From NCBI GenBank assembly GCA_034520625.1, contig JAXHNI010000004.1:310001-374000 (forward strand): a stretch of DNA of 64,000 bases, written 5' to 3'. How positions within the stretch are numbered: the first letter of the stretch is position 1; each line of letters starts with the position of its first letter. Positions 1-7,929 of the stretch are shown one piece after another. The translations under genes were made by a program, and so were the position numbers. Source of the DNA: JAANXG01 sp034520625 (lineage in GTDB: Bacteria > Pseudomonadota > Gammaproteobacteria > Arenicellales > JAANXG01). The notes beneath the pieces are model-generated. The model did not search any database. It was not told the DNA's origin and was given only the letters and a program-made list of their open reading frames with translations.

Positions 1-55
1 CAGCTGGGCTTCCGAAAGTCGATGTATGGTCACGATTCGATGGCTCCGAGTGCGG

Positions 56-688
56 TCAAGGCAGCGGCAGGTCCTGCACCTTGTGCGGCACGTGGTAGCC
101 GCGGACAACGGCGGGTCGTTCCGCGATGGTCAGGTACCAGCGCTTCAGGTTCGGGTAGTCGTCCATGTTCATGGTCTGCCATTCGTACCGGGAGATCCAC
201 GGCCAGGTGGCGATATCCGCGATGGAGTACTCCCCTGCCAGGTACTCGCGGCCGTTCAGGCGGGTATCGAGCACCGTGTACAGGCGCCGGTTCTCCTTGA
301 GGTAGCGTTCCTTCGCGTACTCGCTCTTGTCGGGATTGAATTTCACGAAATGATGGGTCTGGCCCAGGAACGGCCCGACGTTTCCCATCTGGAACATCAA
401 CCACTCGATGACCCGCCAGTAGGCGTCGCCGGACGCCGGCATGAATCTGCCGGTCCTGCTCGCCAGGTACATGAGGATCGCCCCGGACTCCATGAGATGG
501 AAGTCGTCGTTGTCGCGGTCGACGATGGCCGGGATTTTGTTGTTGGGGCTGATTTTCAGGAATTCGGGGTCGTGCTGCTCGCCTTCGCCGATGTCCACGG
601 GATGGACCCGGTAGGGCAGGCCGAGCTCCTCGAGCATGATGGAGACTTTCCGGCCGTTCGGGGTGGTCCAGGTGTACAGATCGATCAT
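56..688 (-). CDS. yfcG: Glutathione S-transferase, YfcG/Nu-class-like
   Basis: Predicted cytosolic 210-residue GST. The N-terminal thioredoxin-fold half (about residues 1-85) has the Nu-class opening MIDLYTWTTPNGRKVSIMLE, the cis-proline region ISPNNKIPAIVD and the glutathione-binding ESGAI motif. The C-terminal helical half carries EYSIADIATWPW. The pattern closely follows E. coli YfcG, which has glutathione-dependent disulfide-bond reductase activity rather than classical conjugation. It is the leftmost gene, transcribed away from the DUF1330/MaoC pair with a short divergent region between. Length is normal for the family and no defect is visible. The physiological substrate cannot be told from sequence. 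Confidence 0.9.
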   Translation of the reverse strand: MIDLYTWTTPNGRKVSIMLEELGLPYRVHPVDIGEGEQHDPEFLKISPNNKIPAIVDRDNDDFHLMESGAILMYLASRTGRFMPASGDAYWRVIEWLMFQMGNVGPFLGQTHHFVKFNPDKSEYAKERYLKENRRLYTVLDTRLNGREYLAGEYSIADIATWPWISRYEWQTMNMDDYPNLKRWYLTIAERPAVVRGYHVPHKVQDLPLP

Positions 689-843
689 GGATGGTGCGGT
701 CCCCTGATGGCCGCCCGCCGCGGCGGGCGGACGATGAATGGCATTTCACTTCCGCTTATCCTAGCATTGACGCTCCCTGAAATACGTGACAATCCGGAAC
801 GGCGCCGGTTCAGCGGCGCCCCGGCATACCGAGGAGGTGATTG

Positions 844-1134
844 TTGAGTGCGTACATTATCGCCGAAGTGAAAGTCCACGACGCCAAGCTCTACGAGGAG
901 TACAAGGGCCAGGTCCAGGCGACCCTGGACGCGTACGGCGGGCGATTCCGGGTCCGGGGCGGCAAAACGGAGCTCCTCGAGGGGGACTGGAATCCGCCGC
1001 GCCTGGTGGTGCTGGAATTCCCGTCGACGGAGGATGCCCGGGCCTGGTGGTCGTCGACCGAGTACGCTGGCCCCAAGGCGCTCCGCCAGCGGTCCGCGGT
1101 GACTCAGATGATCTTGGCGGAAGGCGCGGATTGA
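844..1134 (+). CDS. DUF1330 family protein
   Basis: Small 96-residue ferredoxin-like alpha/beta-barrel protein, beginning SAYIIAEVKVHDAKLYEEY and containing the family pattern YGGRFRVRGGKTELLEGDW followed by FPSTEDARAWW. DUF1330 proteins have no settled function. Two TTG codons occur in tandem at 841 and 844. The second is preferred because the strong AGGAGG at 832-837 lies 6 nt upstream and the resulting N terminus matches the usual M-x-A-Y start. The stop overlaps the ATG of the MaoC gene, so the two are translationally coupled and probably act on the same acyl substrate pathway. Confidence 0.85.
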   Translation: MSAYIIAEVKVHDAKLYEEYKGQVQATLDAYGGRFRVRGGKTELLEGDWNPPRLVVLEFPSTEDARAWWSSTEYAGPKALRQRSAVTQMILAEGAD

Positions 1135-1634
1135 TGCCGGTCAAAGAGGGCTGGCGCGGCCGTTTTTACGAGGATTTCGCCGTTGGCGACGTGTACGAGC
1201 ACCCACTGGGCCGGACCGTCACCACGGTGGACAACATGTGGTTTTCCCTGCTTACCCAGAACACCGCGCCCATACATTTCGATCATCACTACTCGGCGCA
1301 GACGGAGTTCGGCCGCCCCCTGGTGGATTCCACCTTCACCGTGGCGCTGGTGACGGGGCAAAGCGTCACGGACGTATCCCAGAACGTGTTCGCCAATCTT
1401 GGCTGGGACGAGATCCGGCTGCCCAAACCGGTGTTCGAGGGCGACACGATCTACTCCCGCTCCGAGGTCCTGGAGGTAAGGGAGTCGAAGTCGCGCCCCG
1501 AAGTCGGGATCGTCCGGGTGGAGACCATCGGCTACAACCAGGACGGCACGGTGGTGATTCGTTTCAAGCGCACGATCATGGTCTACAAGCGCGGGCACGG
1601 GCCGTTGACGAGCCGGCCGGAGCCTGCCTTGTAG
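1134..1634 (+). CDS. MaoC-like (hotdog) enoyl-CoA hydratase family protein
   Basis: 166-residue single-hotdog protein of the MaoC dehydratase family, with FYEDFAVGDVYEHPLGRT near the N terminus and the N-x-x-P-I-H-F-D hydratase segment (TQNTAPIHFDHHYS, about residues 41-54). The architecture resembles itaconyl/mesaconyl-type C4-C5 enoyl-CoA hydratases, but the exact substrate is inferred only. The ATG at 1134 overlaps the TGA of the DUF1330 gene, fixing the start; the longer open frame upstream is not coding. It is followed by a 364 nt gene-free stretch holding a structured repeat. Confidence 0.85.
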   Translation: MPVKEGWRGRFYEDFAVGDVYEHPLGRTVTTVDNMWFSLLTQNTAPIHFDHHYSAQTEFGRPLVDSTFTVALVTGQSVTDVSQNVFANLGWDEIRLPKPVFEGDTIYSRSEVLEVRESKSRPEVGIVRVETIGYNQDGTVVIRFKRTIMVYKRGHGPLTSRPEPAL

Positions 1635-1761
1635 CGATGTGTTGTCAATGTTGATGTCAGATCCGGGTTGGATGAGCTCGTTTTTGGCATGAAATCAGAT
1701 CGTACGCGGATGCTGATGCACGCTTGACCCCGCTTTACAGGTCGTGGTCATACGGCGATTC

Positions 1762-1873
1762 GAGCGAGGGGACGGGGTGCTCCGCCAGGGCTGTCGAAAA
1801 CAGGGATGTTTGAGCCAGAGCGTACAGGGATGTATTCACAGCGGCCCTGGCGGAGCACCCCGTCCCCTCGCTC
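1762..1873 (-). repeat. Structured dispersed repeat, copy 1 (30-bp arms, 52-nt head)
   Basis: Arms 1762-1791 and 1844-1873 are exact reverse complements over 30 nt, starting GAGCGAGGGG. The 52-nt head (1792-1843), read on the minus strand, runs from CGCTGTGAATAC through CGCTCTGGCTCAAACAT to TTTTCGACA. It is nearly identical to the heads of four other copies in this window, whose arms differ. A second palindrome encloses it: TGCTGATGCACGCTTGA at 1711-1727 is exactly complementary to 1911-1927, with weaker pairing beyond both ends. The element fills the gap between the MaoC gene and ttcA. It could act as a bidirectional terminator as well as a repeat. Confidence 0.9.
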
Positions 1874-1998
1874 CGCTCTGAAGCCGACCCGTTTGTTCCT
1901 GACGCCGGAGTCAAGCGTGCATCAGCACCTGCGTGGTTGGCGTAATCAGGACAATCGAAGCCTGAGGCCAGCCCCCTACGGGGCAACGGCCTTCTGTA

Positions 1999-2877
1999 TC
2001 AACCGGTCCGGGCGGGGCGCCGATCGAAGAACTGTATGATTTTCTCATCGTCGGCGTTCGACTCCGACCCCTGTTCCCGGTTGTCCCGGACCCTGAACCC
2101 GTCATAGTCGTACAAGGCGGTATCCAGAAGGTGCGATGGCTTGACGTTCTGCAGGCTGCGCATCATGTTCTCGATGCGGCCGGGGTACTGCTTCTCCCAT
2201 TCCGCCAGCAGGACCTTGGTCCTCACCCGCTCCAGGTTCTCCTGGTTGCCGCACAAGTTGCAGGGAATGATCGGAAACCCGCGGTCCACCGCGTAGCGGG
2301 CCAGATCCTTCTCGCGGCAGTACGCCAGCGGGCGGATGACGATGTTGTCGCCGTCGTCGCTCACCAGCTTGGGCGGCATGGTCTTGAGCGTTCCGCCGTG
2401 GAACATGTTCATCAGCAAGGTCTCGAGAATGTCCTCCCGGTGGTGCCCCAGGGCGATCTTGGTGTAGCCGTGTTGCCGGGCATGGGAGTAAACGATGCCC
2501 CGGCGCAGCCGCGAGCACAGCCCGCACATGGTCCTGCCCTCCGGGATGATGTCGGTGACCGCGCTGTAGGTGTCCTGCTCGACGACCTCGAAGGGGATGC
2601 CGCGCCCGGCATAGTACTCGGGCAGCACGTGTTCCGGGAATCCGGGCTGCTTCTGGTCCAGATTGAACGCGGTCATGTCGAAATCCACCGGCGCCCGGCG
2701 CTTGAGATCCCAGAGAATGTCCGCCATGGCATGGGAGTCCTTGCCGCCGGACACGCAGACCAGCACCCGGTCGCCGGGCTCGATCATGTTGAAATCGGCG
2801 ATCGCCTGCCCGACGCTCCGGCGCAGGCGTTTGGCGCGCTTGTTGGCGTCGATCGTTCGCTTCTTATGCGGTTCCAT
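1999..2877 (-). CDS. ttcA: tRNA 2-thiocytidine biosynthesis protein TtcA
   Basis: 292-residue PP-loop ATPase predicted to thiolate C32 of tRNAs. The PP-loop SGGKDS sits near residue 45. The iron-sulfur cysteines appear as CGLCSRLRRG and the second pair in PCNLCGNQ, with the family helix ALGHHREDILETLLMN between. The ATG at 2877 is chosen over an in-frame TTG at 2883 because GGGAGG at 2884-2889 (minus strand) is correctly spaced and homologues begin near this point. It starts 2 nt after the stop of the upstream cystathionine enzyme gene, so the two are co-transcribed. Cytoplasmic, full length. Confidence 0.95.
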   Translation of the reverse strand: MEPHKKRTIDANKRAKRLRRSVGQAIADFNMIEPGDRVLVCVSGGKDSHAMADILWDLKRRAPVDFDMTAFNLDQKQPGFPEHVLPEYYAGRGIPFEVVEQDTYSAVTDIIPEGRTMCGLCSRLRRGIVYSHARQHGYTKIALGHHREDILETLLMNMFHGGTLKTMPPKLVSDDGDNIVIRPLAYCREKDLARYAVDRGFPIIPCNLCGNQENLERVRTKVLLAEWEKQYPGRIENMMRSLQNVKPSHLLDTALYDYDGFRVRDNREQGSESNADDEKIIQFFDRRPARTG

Positions 2878-2879
2878 GG

Positions 2880-4046
2880 TCAACCTCCCAGAGCGTGGTC
2901 CAGCTCGTTGATCAGGTCCGCGACGTCCTCGACTCCGACGGAGAGGCGGATGAGGGTATCGTCGATGCCGAGCTGCCGGCGTACTTCCGGCGGCAGGGAG
3001 GCGTGGGTCATGAGGGCCGGATGCTCAATGAGGGTTTCCACGCCCCCGAGGCTTTCCGCCAGCCCCATGATCTCGCAGCGTTCCAGGAACCGCCGCGCGT
3101 CCGCCAGCACGCCGTCGATTACGAAGGTCACCATGCCGCCGTAGCCGTTCATCTGGCGGGTCGCCACGTCGTGCTGTGGGTGGCCGGCCAGGCCGGGATA
3201 GTGCACCCGGGCGACCTTCGGATGGCGCCCCAGGTGCTCGGCGATCCGTTGGGCGTTCTCGCAGTGGCGCTGCATGCGCAGGGGCAGGGTCTTGAGGCTG
3301 CGCAGCACCAGGAACGCGTCGAAGGGACTCGGTACCGAGCCGATGGAGTTCTGAAGAAAGCCCATCTGCTCGATGATCTCCGGGTGGTCGCCCACCACCG
3401 CCACGCCACCCACCACGTCCGAATGGCCGTTCAGGTACTTGGTCGAGGAGTGCACGACGATGTCGATGCCCAGGTTCAGCGGCCGCTGCACGTAGGGCGA
3501 GCCGAAAGTGCTGTCGCAGACGGTGAGGATGCCTTTCTCGCTGGCGAACGCCGCGATCTCCTCGAGATCCACTACCTTGAGCAGCGGATTGCTGGGGGAC
3601 TCCATCCAGATCATCCGCGTGTCCGGACGTACCGCGTCCGCCAGCGCGGCGGGGTCCGTGAGGTCCACGAAGCTGAACTCCAGGCCGGCGGAGCGGCGCC
3701 GCACGTTCTGGAACAGCCGGTAGCTGCCCCCGTAGAGGTCATCCATGGCGATGACGTGGCTGCCGCTGTCCAGGAGCTCGAGCACCGTCGCCGTCGCGGC
3801 CATGCCGGAGGCGAAGGCAAAGCCCGCCCTGCCGTTCTCCAGGTCCGCCACGCAGGCTTCCAGGGCCTGGCGGGTCGGGTTGATAGTGCGGCTGTAGTCA
3901 TAGCCCTTGTGTTCCCCGGGGCTGTCCTGAACATAGGTGGTGGACAGGCTGATGGGGGTCATCACCGCGCCGGTGGTGGGGTCCGGCGATTGCCCGGCGT
4001 GGATGGCGCGGGTGGCGAAGCCGTGTTTCGGTTTGTGCTCACTCAT
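2880..4046 (-). CDS. Cystathionine gamma-synthase/gamma-lyase family PLP enzyme
   Basis: 388-residue Cys/Met-metabolism PLP enzyme. It begins HGFATRAIHAGQSPDPTTGA and has the cofactor contacts YSRTINPTR and ASGMAAT, the conserved DDLYGGSYRLF stretch, and the PLP lysine in HSSTKYLNGHSDVVGG. Sequence alone does not separate MetB (cystathionine formation from an activated homoserine) from cystathionine gamma-lyase. A second enzyme of the superfamily, MetY-like, lies at 28.8-30.1 kb, so the strain may use direct sulfhydrylation and keep this one for transsulfuration. It is first in a two-gene unit with ttcA. The roughly 190 bp upstream region must hold the promoter. Confidence 0.9.
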   Translation of the reverse strand: MSEHKPKHGFATRAIHAGQSPDPTTGAVMTPISLSTTYVQDSPGEHKGYDYSRTINPTRQALEACVADLENGRAGFAFASGMAATATVLELLDSGSHVIAMDDLYGGSYRLFQNVRRRSAGLEFSFVDLTDPAALADAVRPDTRMIWMESPSNPLLKVVDLEEIAAFASEKGILTVCDSTFGSPYVQRPLNLGIDIVVHSSTKYLNGHSDVVGGVAVVGDHPEIIEQMGFLQNSIGSVPSPFDAFLVLRSLKTLPLRMQRHCENAQRIAEHLGRHPKVARVHYPGLAGHPQHDVATRQMNGYGGMVTFVIDGVLADARRFLERCEIMGLAESLGGVETLIEHPALMTHASLPPEVRRQLGIDDTLIRLSVGVEDVADLINELDHALGG

Positions 4047-4154
4047 GGGAAAGGCAACCGGTTTGCTGGGTGGGTGTTTTGGTTAGAATAGCGGAGTCCG
4101 GATCGGCCGGGAATTGAATCCGGCCCTGATACACCATAACACTAGCGCGTATTG

Positions 4155-4172
4155 TCAAACTGAGCCACTACC
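4155..4172 (+). repeat. 18-bp recurring sequence (TCAAACTGAGCCACTACC)
   Basis: This 18-mer occurs exactly, in opposite orientation, at 43008-43025, where it is one arm of an outer palindrome around structured-repeat copy 2; the partner arm at 43170-43187 matches at 15 of 18 positions. Here it stands alone in the gene-free stretch between the cystathionine enzyme and the LpxL-like gene. It may be a remnant end of a mobile or palindromic element. Confidence 0.6.
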
Positions 4173-4241
4173 CTGAACTTACATCATTTGCGTACCGTGG
4201 TGTAAGTGCGTAACGCACCGCCGTTCGAGACAACTTGAATC

Positions 4242-5111
4242 TTGCTGACCCTCGTCGCCCGCGCCCTGTCGACCCTGCCCCTGCCGGTCCTGTACCGGCT
4301 CGCGGGCCTGATCAATTTCCTGGTGTACCGGGTCTTGCGGATACGGCGGGGCGTGGTGGAGTCGAACCTGGCGCGCTCGTTTCCCGACCGGACGGAGGCG
4401 GAGATCGCCGAGTTGGGTCGGCGGGTCTATCGCCGGTACTCCGACGTGCTCGTCGAGATGCTGTATTCCCTGAGGATAACCGAAAGCGAGCTCAAGGACC
4501 GGGTCCGGCTTGAGGGGGACGAGCTGCTGGAGGACGAGCTGCGCCAGGGACGCCCGGTTCTTCTGACGCTTGCCCACCACTGCAACCTCGAGTGGCTGTT
4601 GCTGCGGGCCTGCCTGCGCTTCGACCACCCCCTGGAGGCCGTCTACCGGCCGTTGACCAACCCCGGCATGGAGGCGGTGGTCACCGAGGCGTATACCCGT
4701 TTCGGCGGACAGCTCATCGACGACCGGTCCGTGATCAAGTCCATACTGGCGCGCCGCGCCGAGCCCCGAATCGTCACCCTGGTGAGCGACCAGGCGCCCA
4801 ATATCAAAGACGAGATCCACTGGACCCGGTTCCTGAACCGGGAAACCGGCTTTTTCATGTCCCCGGAGATCGTCGCCCGATTCACCAATTATTCCGTTTA
4901 CTTCGCCGCCATGCATCGGACCGGCTGTGGCCGCTACACGGTGGTGTTCAGCCGGATCGCAGAGCCCCCCTACAAGGGACGGGAGCGGGTGGTCATGCCG
5001 GCCTACGTCCGGGCCGTGGAGGAGCAGATCCTGGATTCGCCGGAGGACTGGCTGTGGCTGCACCGGCGCTGGAAGCGCCCGCGCTCGATGTACGATCAGG
5101 GGTCGGCCTGA
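4242..5111 (+). CDS. LpxL/HtrB-type lysophospholipid/lipid A acyltransferase family protein
   Basis: 289-residue inner-membrane-associated acyltransferase of the lipid A late-acyltransferase family. A hydrophobic N terminus (about residues 1-33) precedes RRGVVESNLARSFPD. The catalytic H-x4-E pattern appears in LAHHCNLEW, followed by AVYRPLTNPGMEAVV, the SDQAP segment and a C-terminal RRWKRPR. It may be a canonical LpxL/LpxM or a paralogue acylating another lipid. The only start in range is TTG at 4242 with a poor ribosome binding site, so the N terminus is uncertain. It converges with the fatty-acyl-AMP ligase at 5223, a pairing that could supply acyl chains, though this is inference. Confidence 0.85.
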   Translation: MLTLVARALSTLPLPVLYRLAGLINFLVYRVLRIRRGVVESNLARSFPDRTEAEIAELGRRVYRRYSDVLVEMLYSLRITESELKDRVRLEGDELLEDELRQGRPVLLTLAHHCNLEWLLLRACLRFDHPLEAVYRPLTNPGMEAVVTEAYTRFGGQLIDDRSVIKSILARRAEPRIVTLVSDQAPNIKDEIHWTRFLNRETGFFMSPEIVARFTNYSVYFAAMHRTGCGRYTVVFSRIAEPPYKGRERVVMPAYVRAVEEQILDSPEDWLWLHRRWKRPRSMYDQGSA

Positions 5112-5222
5112 TCCGCCACTGATATTGCGGCGTTCAGCGAGCTGTGGGTATTGGTTCGGTTTGAAGGCTGCATGATCGGGGAGGCCGGTGGCGGGGGTTA
5201 TTAGCCGGGTCCCGGCCGTGGG

Positions 5223-7172
5223 TTAATTCTCCGCCGGCGCCTCCAGACGTTCGGCCAGCGCGGCCAGGGTCGGGTAGTCGAACAAGTCGGTGACCTCTAT
5301 CCGGCCCGGATAGCGCTCGTCGATGCGCTCGTGAATCTCGATCATCTTCAAGGAGCTGATCCCGATGTCGAACAAACTGTCGTGCCGCCCGATCCGAACG
5401 CCGTTCAACATGTCGCTGCACAAATCCCGGAGAAACGCCTCCGCCCCTGATTCACCGGTCGGCCGCGCCGGGTCGGCGGCGTCGGGCCGGGCAAGCCGGA
5501 CGGCGACGTCATCGAGTTCGCTCCTTTCGTAGGCATTCTGCAGACTGAAGCGCTGCAGCTTGCCGCTGGTGGTCTTGGGAATGGCGGTGACCGGCACCGC
5601 GACGTGGACCTCGGCGCCGGTGTGCTCGTTCACCGCCGCCGCGGCCCGGCGCGCGGGCTCGGAAAAATCCGCATGGTCGCCCCGGAACAGGATGAACAAA
5701 ACCAGCTCGTCCACGTCGGTGTCCGGATTCGCGCAGCCGGCGGCGACCACCTTGCCGAGCTCCAGCCCGTCCACCTCCGCGGCGACCGTCTCGATGTCAT
5801 GGGCATAGAGGTTCTGGCCGTTGACGAAGATCACGTCCTTGGTCCGGCCGGTGATATAAAGGTCGCCGTCGTGGGTGAATCCCAGGTCGCCGGTGTCCAG
5901 CCAGCCGTCGCCGCGGAACGCCGAGTGATCGAGCCGCTCGCCGTCGACGTAGAAACCGCCGGTGACATTGGGGCCGCGGATCAGTATCCGGCCGACGGTA
6001 TCCGGGCCCATGTCCTCGCCCCGGTCGTTGCCGATGCGCAGCTCGCATGCGCCGATCGCCCGCCCCACGTTGACCAGGGTGATCGGGTTCCGGTTCTCGT
6101 CCGGCTCCACGCGGTCACCGATCCCCAGCCGGGCGCGGTTGACGGTGATGGATTCATACAGGCGTTCCACGGTGGGGAAGGACACCGCCAGGCTGGCCTC
6201 CGCCAGGCCGTACACCGGGTACATCGCAGTGCGCCGCAGGCCGAAGGGCGCCAGGGTGTCCAGGAACTCGTCGCAAAGCCGCGCCGAGATCGGCTCGGCA
6301 CCGTTGAAAATGATGCGTACCGCGGACAGGTCGATGTCCCCGGCCCGTTCCGGGGCAAAGGACTTCAGGAGGTAGCGGAAACCGAAATTCGGCGAGCACA
6401 TCACGCTGGCCCGGTGGTCCGACGCCGCCCGCAGCCAGAGCATGGGCCGTCGGATGAAGGCGTCGGTGGCGATGATGGTGTGCTCCATGCCTGCCAGCAC
6501 CATCATCAGGTGAAATCCGATCAGGCCCATGTCGTGGGTGAGCGGCATCCAGCTCAGGCCGCGGTCGCTGTTCGTCAGCCCGGCGGTGGCGATCATGTCC
6601 CGGATATTGGTGAGCAGGTTGCGATGGGTCAGCACGACGCCCTTCGGGTCGCTGGTGGATCCGGAGGAGAACTGGATGAAGGCCGTGGCGTCGGGGGTCA
6701 TCGCCGCCGCCTCGCCGCGCTCCGGGACCGTCCCGGCGTCCTCCACCAGGATCGTGCCGGCATTCAGCGTATCGTGGACCGCCTGAAGGTCGTGGTCTTC
6801 GGCGAACGCGGCCAGGCGACCCGCCAGGGCATGCTCCGTGAACAGGCGGGGACGGTGGAGCGTCGCGGCGACCCGGAATATCTTGTGCCGCTGCTCGTCG
6901 GAGATGCCCGGCGCCAGGGGCACCGGCACGATGCCGCCGTAAAGACAGGCCCAATAGGCGTCCAGGAACGCGTCGTTGCGATTCAGCACCAGCAGCATCT
7001 CGTCGCCGCGCTCGATACCGCGGGACTGAAAGAGATGTAGCAGCATCAAGGCCCGGGACCGGAGGGCCGCGAAATCCACCAGGGATTCATCGCCGCTGCG
7101 GTTGATCAGCCTGATGGACCGGTCCAGGCCCGACAGCTCGTCGAGGGCTTCCGGCAGCGTGGCGTAGTGCAT
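5223..7172 (-). CDS. Fatty-acyl-AMP ligase fused to acyl carrier domain
   Basis: 649-residue ANL-superfamily enzyme. The adenylation domain (about residues 1-565) has the ATP loop FSSGSTSDPKGVVLTHRN, YPVYGLAEASLAVSFP, GWLDTGDLGF, GRTKDVIFVNGQNLYAHDIE and the C-terminal lysine in TTSGKLQR. A carrier domain follows, with the phosphopantetheine serine in DSLFDIGISSLKM and the helix VTDLFDYPTLAALAERL. FAAL-type enzymes activate fatty acids as adenylates and pass them to a carrier thiol rather than to CoA. This one carries its own acceptor, but no polyketide or peptide synthetase is nearby, so the acyl acceptor is unknown. Divergent from the gamma-carbonic anhydrase gene. Confidence 0.88.
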   Translation of the reverse strand: MHYATLPEALDELSGLDRSIRLINRSGDESLVDFAALRSRALMLLHLFQSRGIERGDEMLLVLNRNDAFLDAYWACLYGGIVPVPLAPGISDEQRHKIFRVAATLHRPRLFTEHALAGRLAAFAEDHDLQAVHDTLNAGTILVEDAGTVPERGEAAAMTPDATAFIQFSSGSTSDPKGVVLTHRNLLTNIRDMIATAGLTNSDRGLSWMPLTHDMGLIGFHLMMVLAGMEHTIIATDAFIRRPMLWLRAASDHRASVMCSPNFGFRYLLKSFAPERAGDIDLSAVRIIFNGAEPISARLCDEFLDTLAPFGLRRTAMYPVYGLAEASLAVSFPTVERLYESITVNRARLGIGDRVEPDENRNPITLVNVGRAIGACELRIGNDRGEDMGPDTVGRILIRGPNVTGGFYVDGERLDHSAFRGDGWLDTGDLGFTHDGDLYITGRTKDVIFVNGQNLYAHDIETVAAEVDGLELGKVVAAGCANPDTDVDELVLFILFRGDHADFSEPARRAAAAVNEHTGAEVHVAVPVTAIPKTTSGKLQRFSLQNAYERSELDDVAVRLARPDAADPARPTGESGAEAFLRDLCSDMLNGVRIGRHDSLFDIGISSLKMIEIHERIDERYPGRIEVTDLFDYPTLAALAERLEAPAEN

Positions 7173-7308
7173 AAGATCAGTGTATCGGAGAGGCCGCGGA
7201 TTATGTCAGATTGAATCGCCGGTGCAACACGCCGCGCTGATGATGCGTGGCCTGTTTCATGCAGGTGCGGCGTGTGGGGTATAGTTTGCTCAACAGCGGG
7301 GAGCCACG

Positions 7309-7830
7309 ATGCAATACGTTCTTGAGGACAGAAAACCGGAGCTGCGCGGCGCCGAACACTTCATCGCGCCCAGCGCCGACGTTATCGGCTCCGTCATCAT
7401 GGAGAACCGCAGCAGTGTCTGGTTCAACACCGTGCTGCGGGGGGACAACGAACCGATCCACCTCGGGGAGGACAGCAACGTGCAGGACTGCTCGGTTCTG
7501 CACACCGAGCCGGGCTGCCCCGTGATCCTCGGTCGGGGCGTCACGGTGGGCCATCTGGCCATGGTGCACGGCTGCACGGTAGGGGACTACTCCCTGGTCG
7601 GCATCAAGGCGGTGATTCTCGACCGGGTCCACATCGGCAGCCATTGCCTGATCGGCGCCAACAGCCTGGTTACGGACGGCACGGAGATTCCGGACCGGTC
7701 CCTGTTCCTGGGCAGCCCCGGCAGGGTGGTGCGCACCCTGACGGACGATGAAGTGAAAAAACTCCACGACGCTGCGGCTTCCTATGTCGCCAAGCTGCGT
7801 CGCTACAACTCCGGGCTGCTCCGGGCGTGA
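7309..7830 (+). CDS. Gamma-class carbonic anhydrase family protein (YrdA-like)
   Basis: 173-residue left-handed beta-helix (hexapeptide repeat) protein. Family motifs in order are SSVWFNTVLRGDNEPI, SNVQDCSVLHTEPG, and GVTVGHLAMVHGC, which supply the three histidines that bind metal between trimer subunits. It ends in the usual helix after LFLGSPGRVVR. Such proteins bind zinc, and some show carbonic anhydrase activity, while many YrdA-like members appear inactive or serve other roles. A weak TTCATG/TATAGT promoter pair with an 18-bp spacer lies at about 7256-7285. Full length, cytosolic. Confidence 0.9.
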   Translation: MQYVLEDRKPELRGAEHFIAPSADVIGSVIMENRSSVWFNTVLRGDNEPIHLGEDSNVQDCSVLHTEPGCPVILGRGVTVGHLAMVHGCTVGDYSLVGIKAVILDRVHIGSHCLIGANSLVTDGTEIPDRSLFLGSPGRVVRTLTDDEVKKLHDAAASYVAKLRRYNSGLLRA

Positions 7831-7849
7831 CCGCGCCGGCGCGCCGCGG

Positions 7850-7875
7850 TTGAAGCGGGCCGGATCACCTATAAT
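7850..7875 (+). promoter_or_regulatory. Putative sigma70 -10 box for the JAMM-domain gene
   Basis: A consensus TATAAT lies at 7870-7875, about 55 bp before the ATG at 7930. The best upstream hexamers (TTGAAG at 7850, GGTTGA at 7848) give spacers of 14-16 bp, shorter than ideal, so the -35 assignment is weak. A GAGAGAGG ribosome binding site follows near 7916-7923. Confidence 0.4.
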
Positions 7876-7929
7876 GATTCGGCAGACAGCACAGGTTCCG
7901 GCAGTTTCCAGCCGCGAGAGAGGCGATCA

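Noticed and set aside
2895..4091. 398-codon plus-strand frame opposite the cystathionine enzyme gene
   Set aside because: Antisense shadow in GC-rich DNA; no family motifs, while the minus strand encodes a complete PLP enzyme.
5604..7040. 478-codon plus-strand frame opposite the FAAL gene
   Set aside because: Antisense shadow rich in H, R, G and V without any domain.
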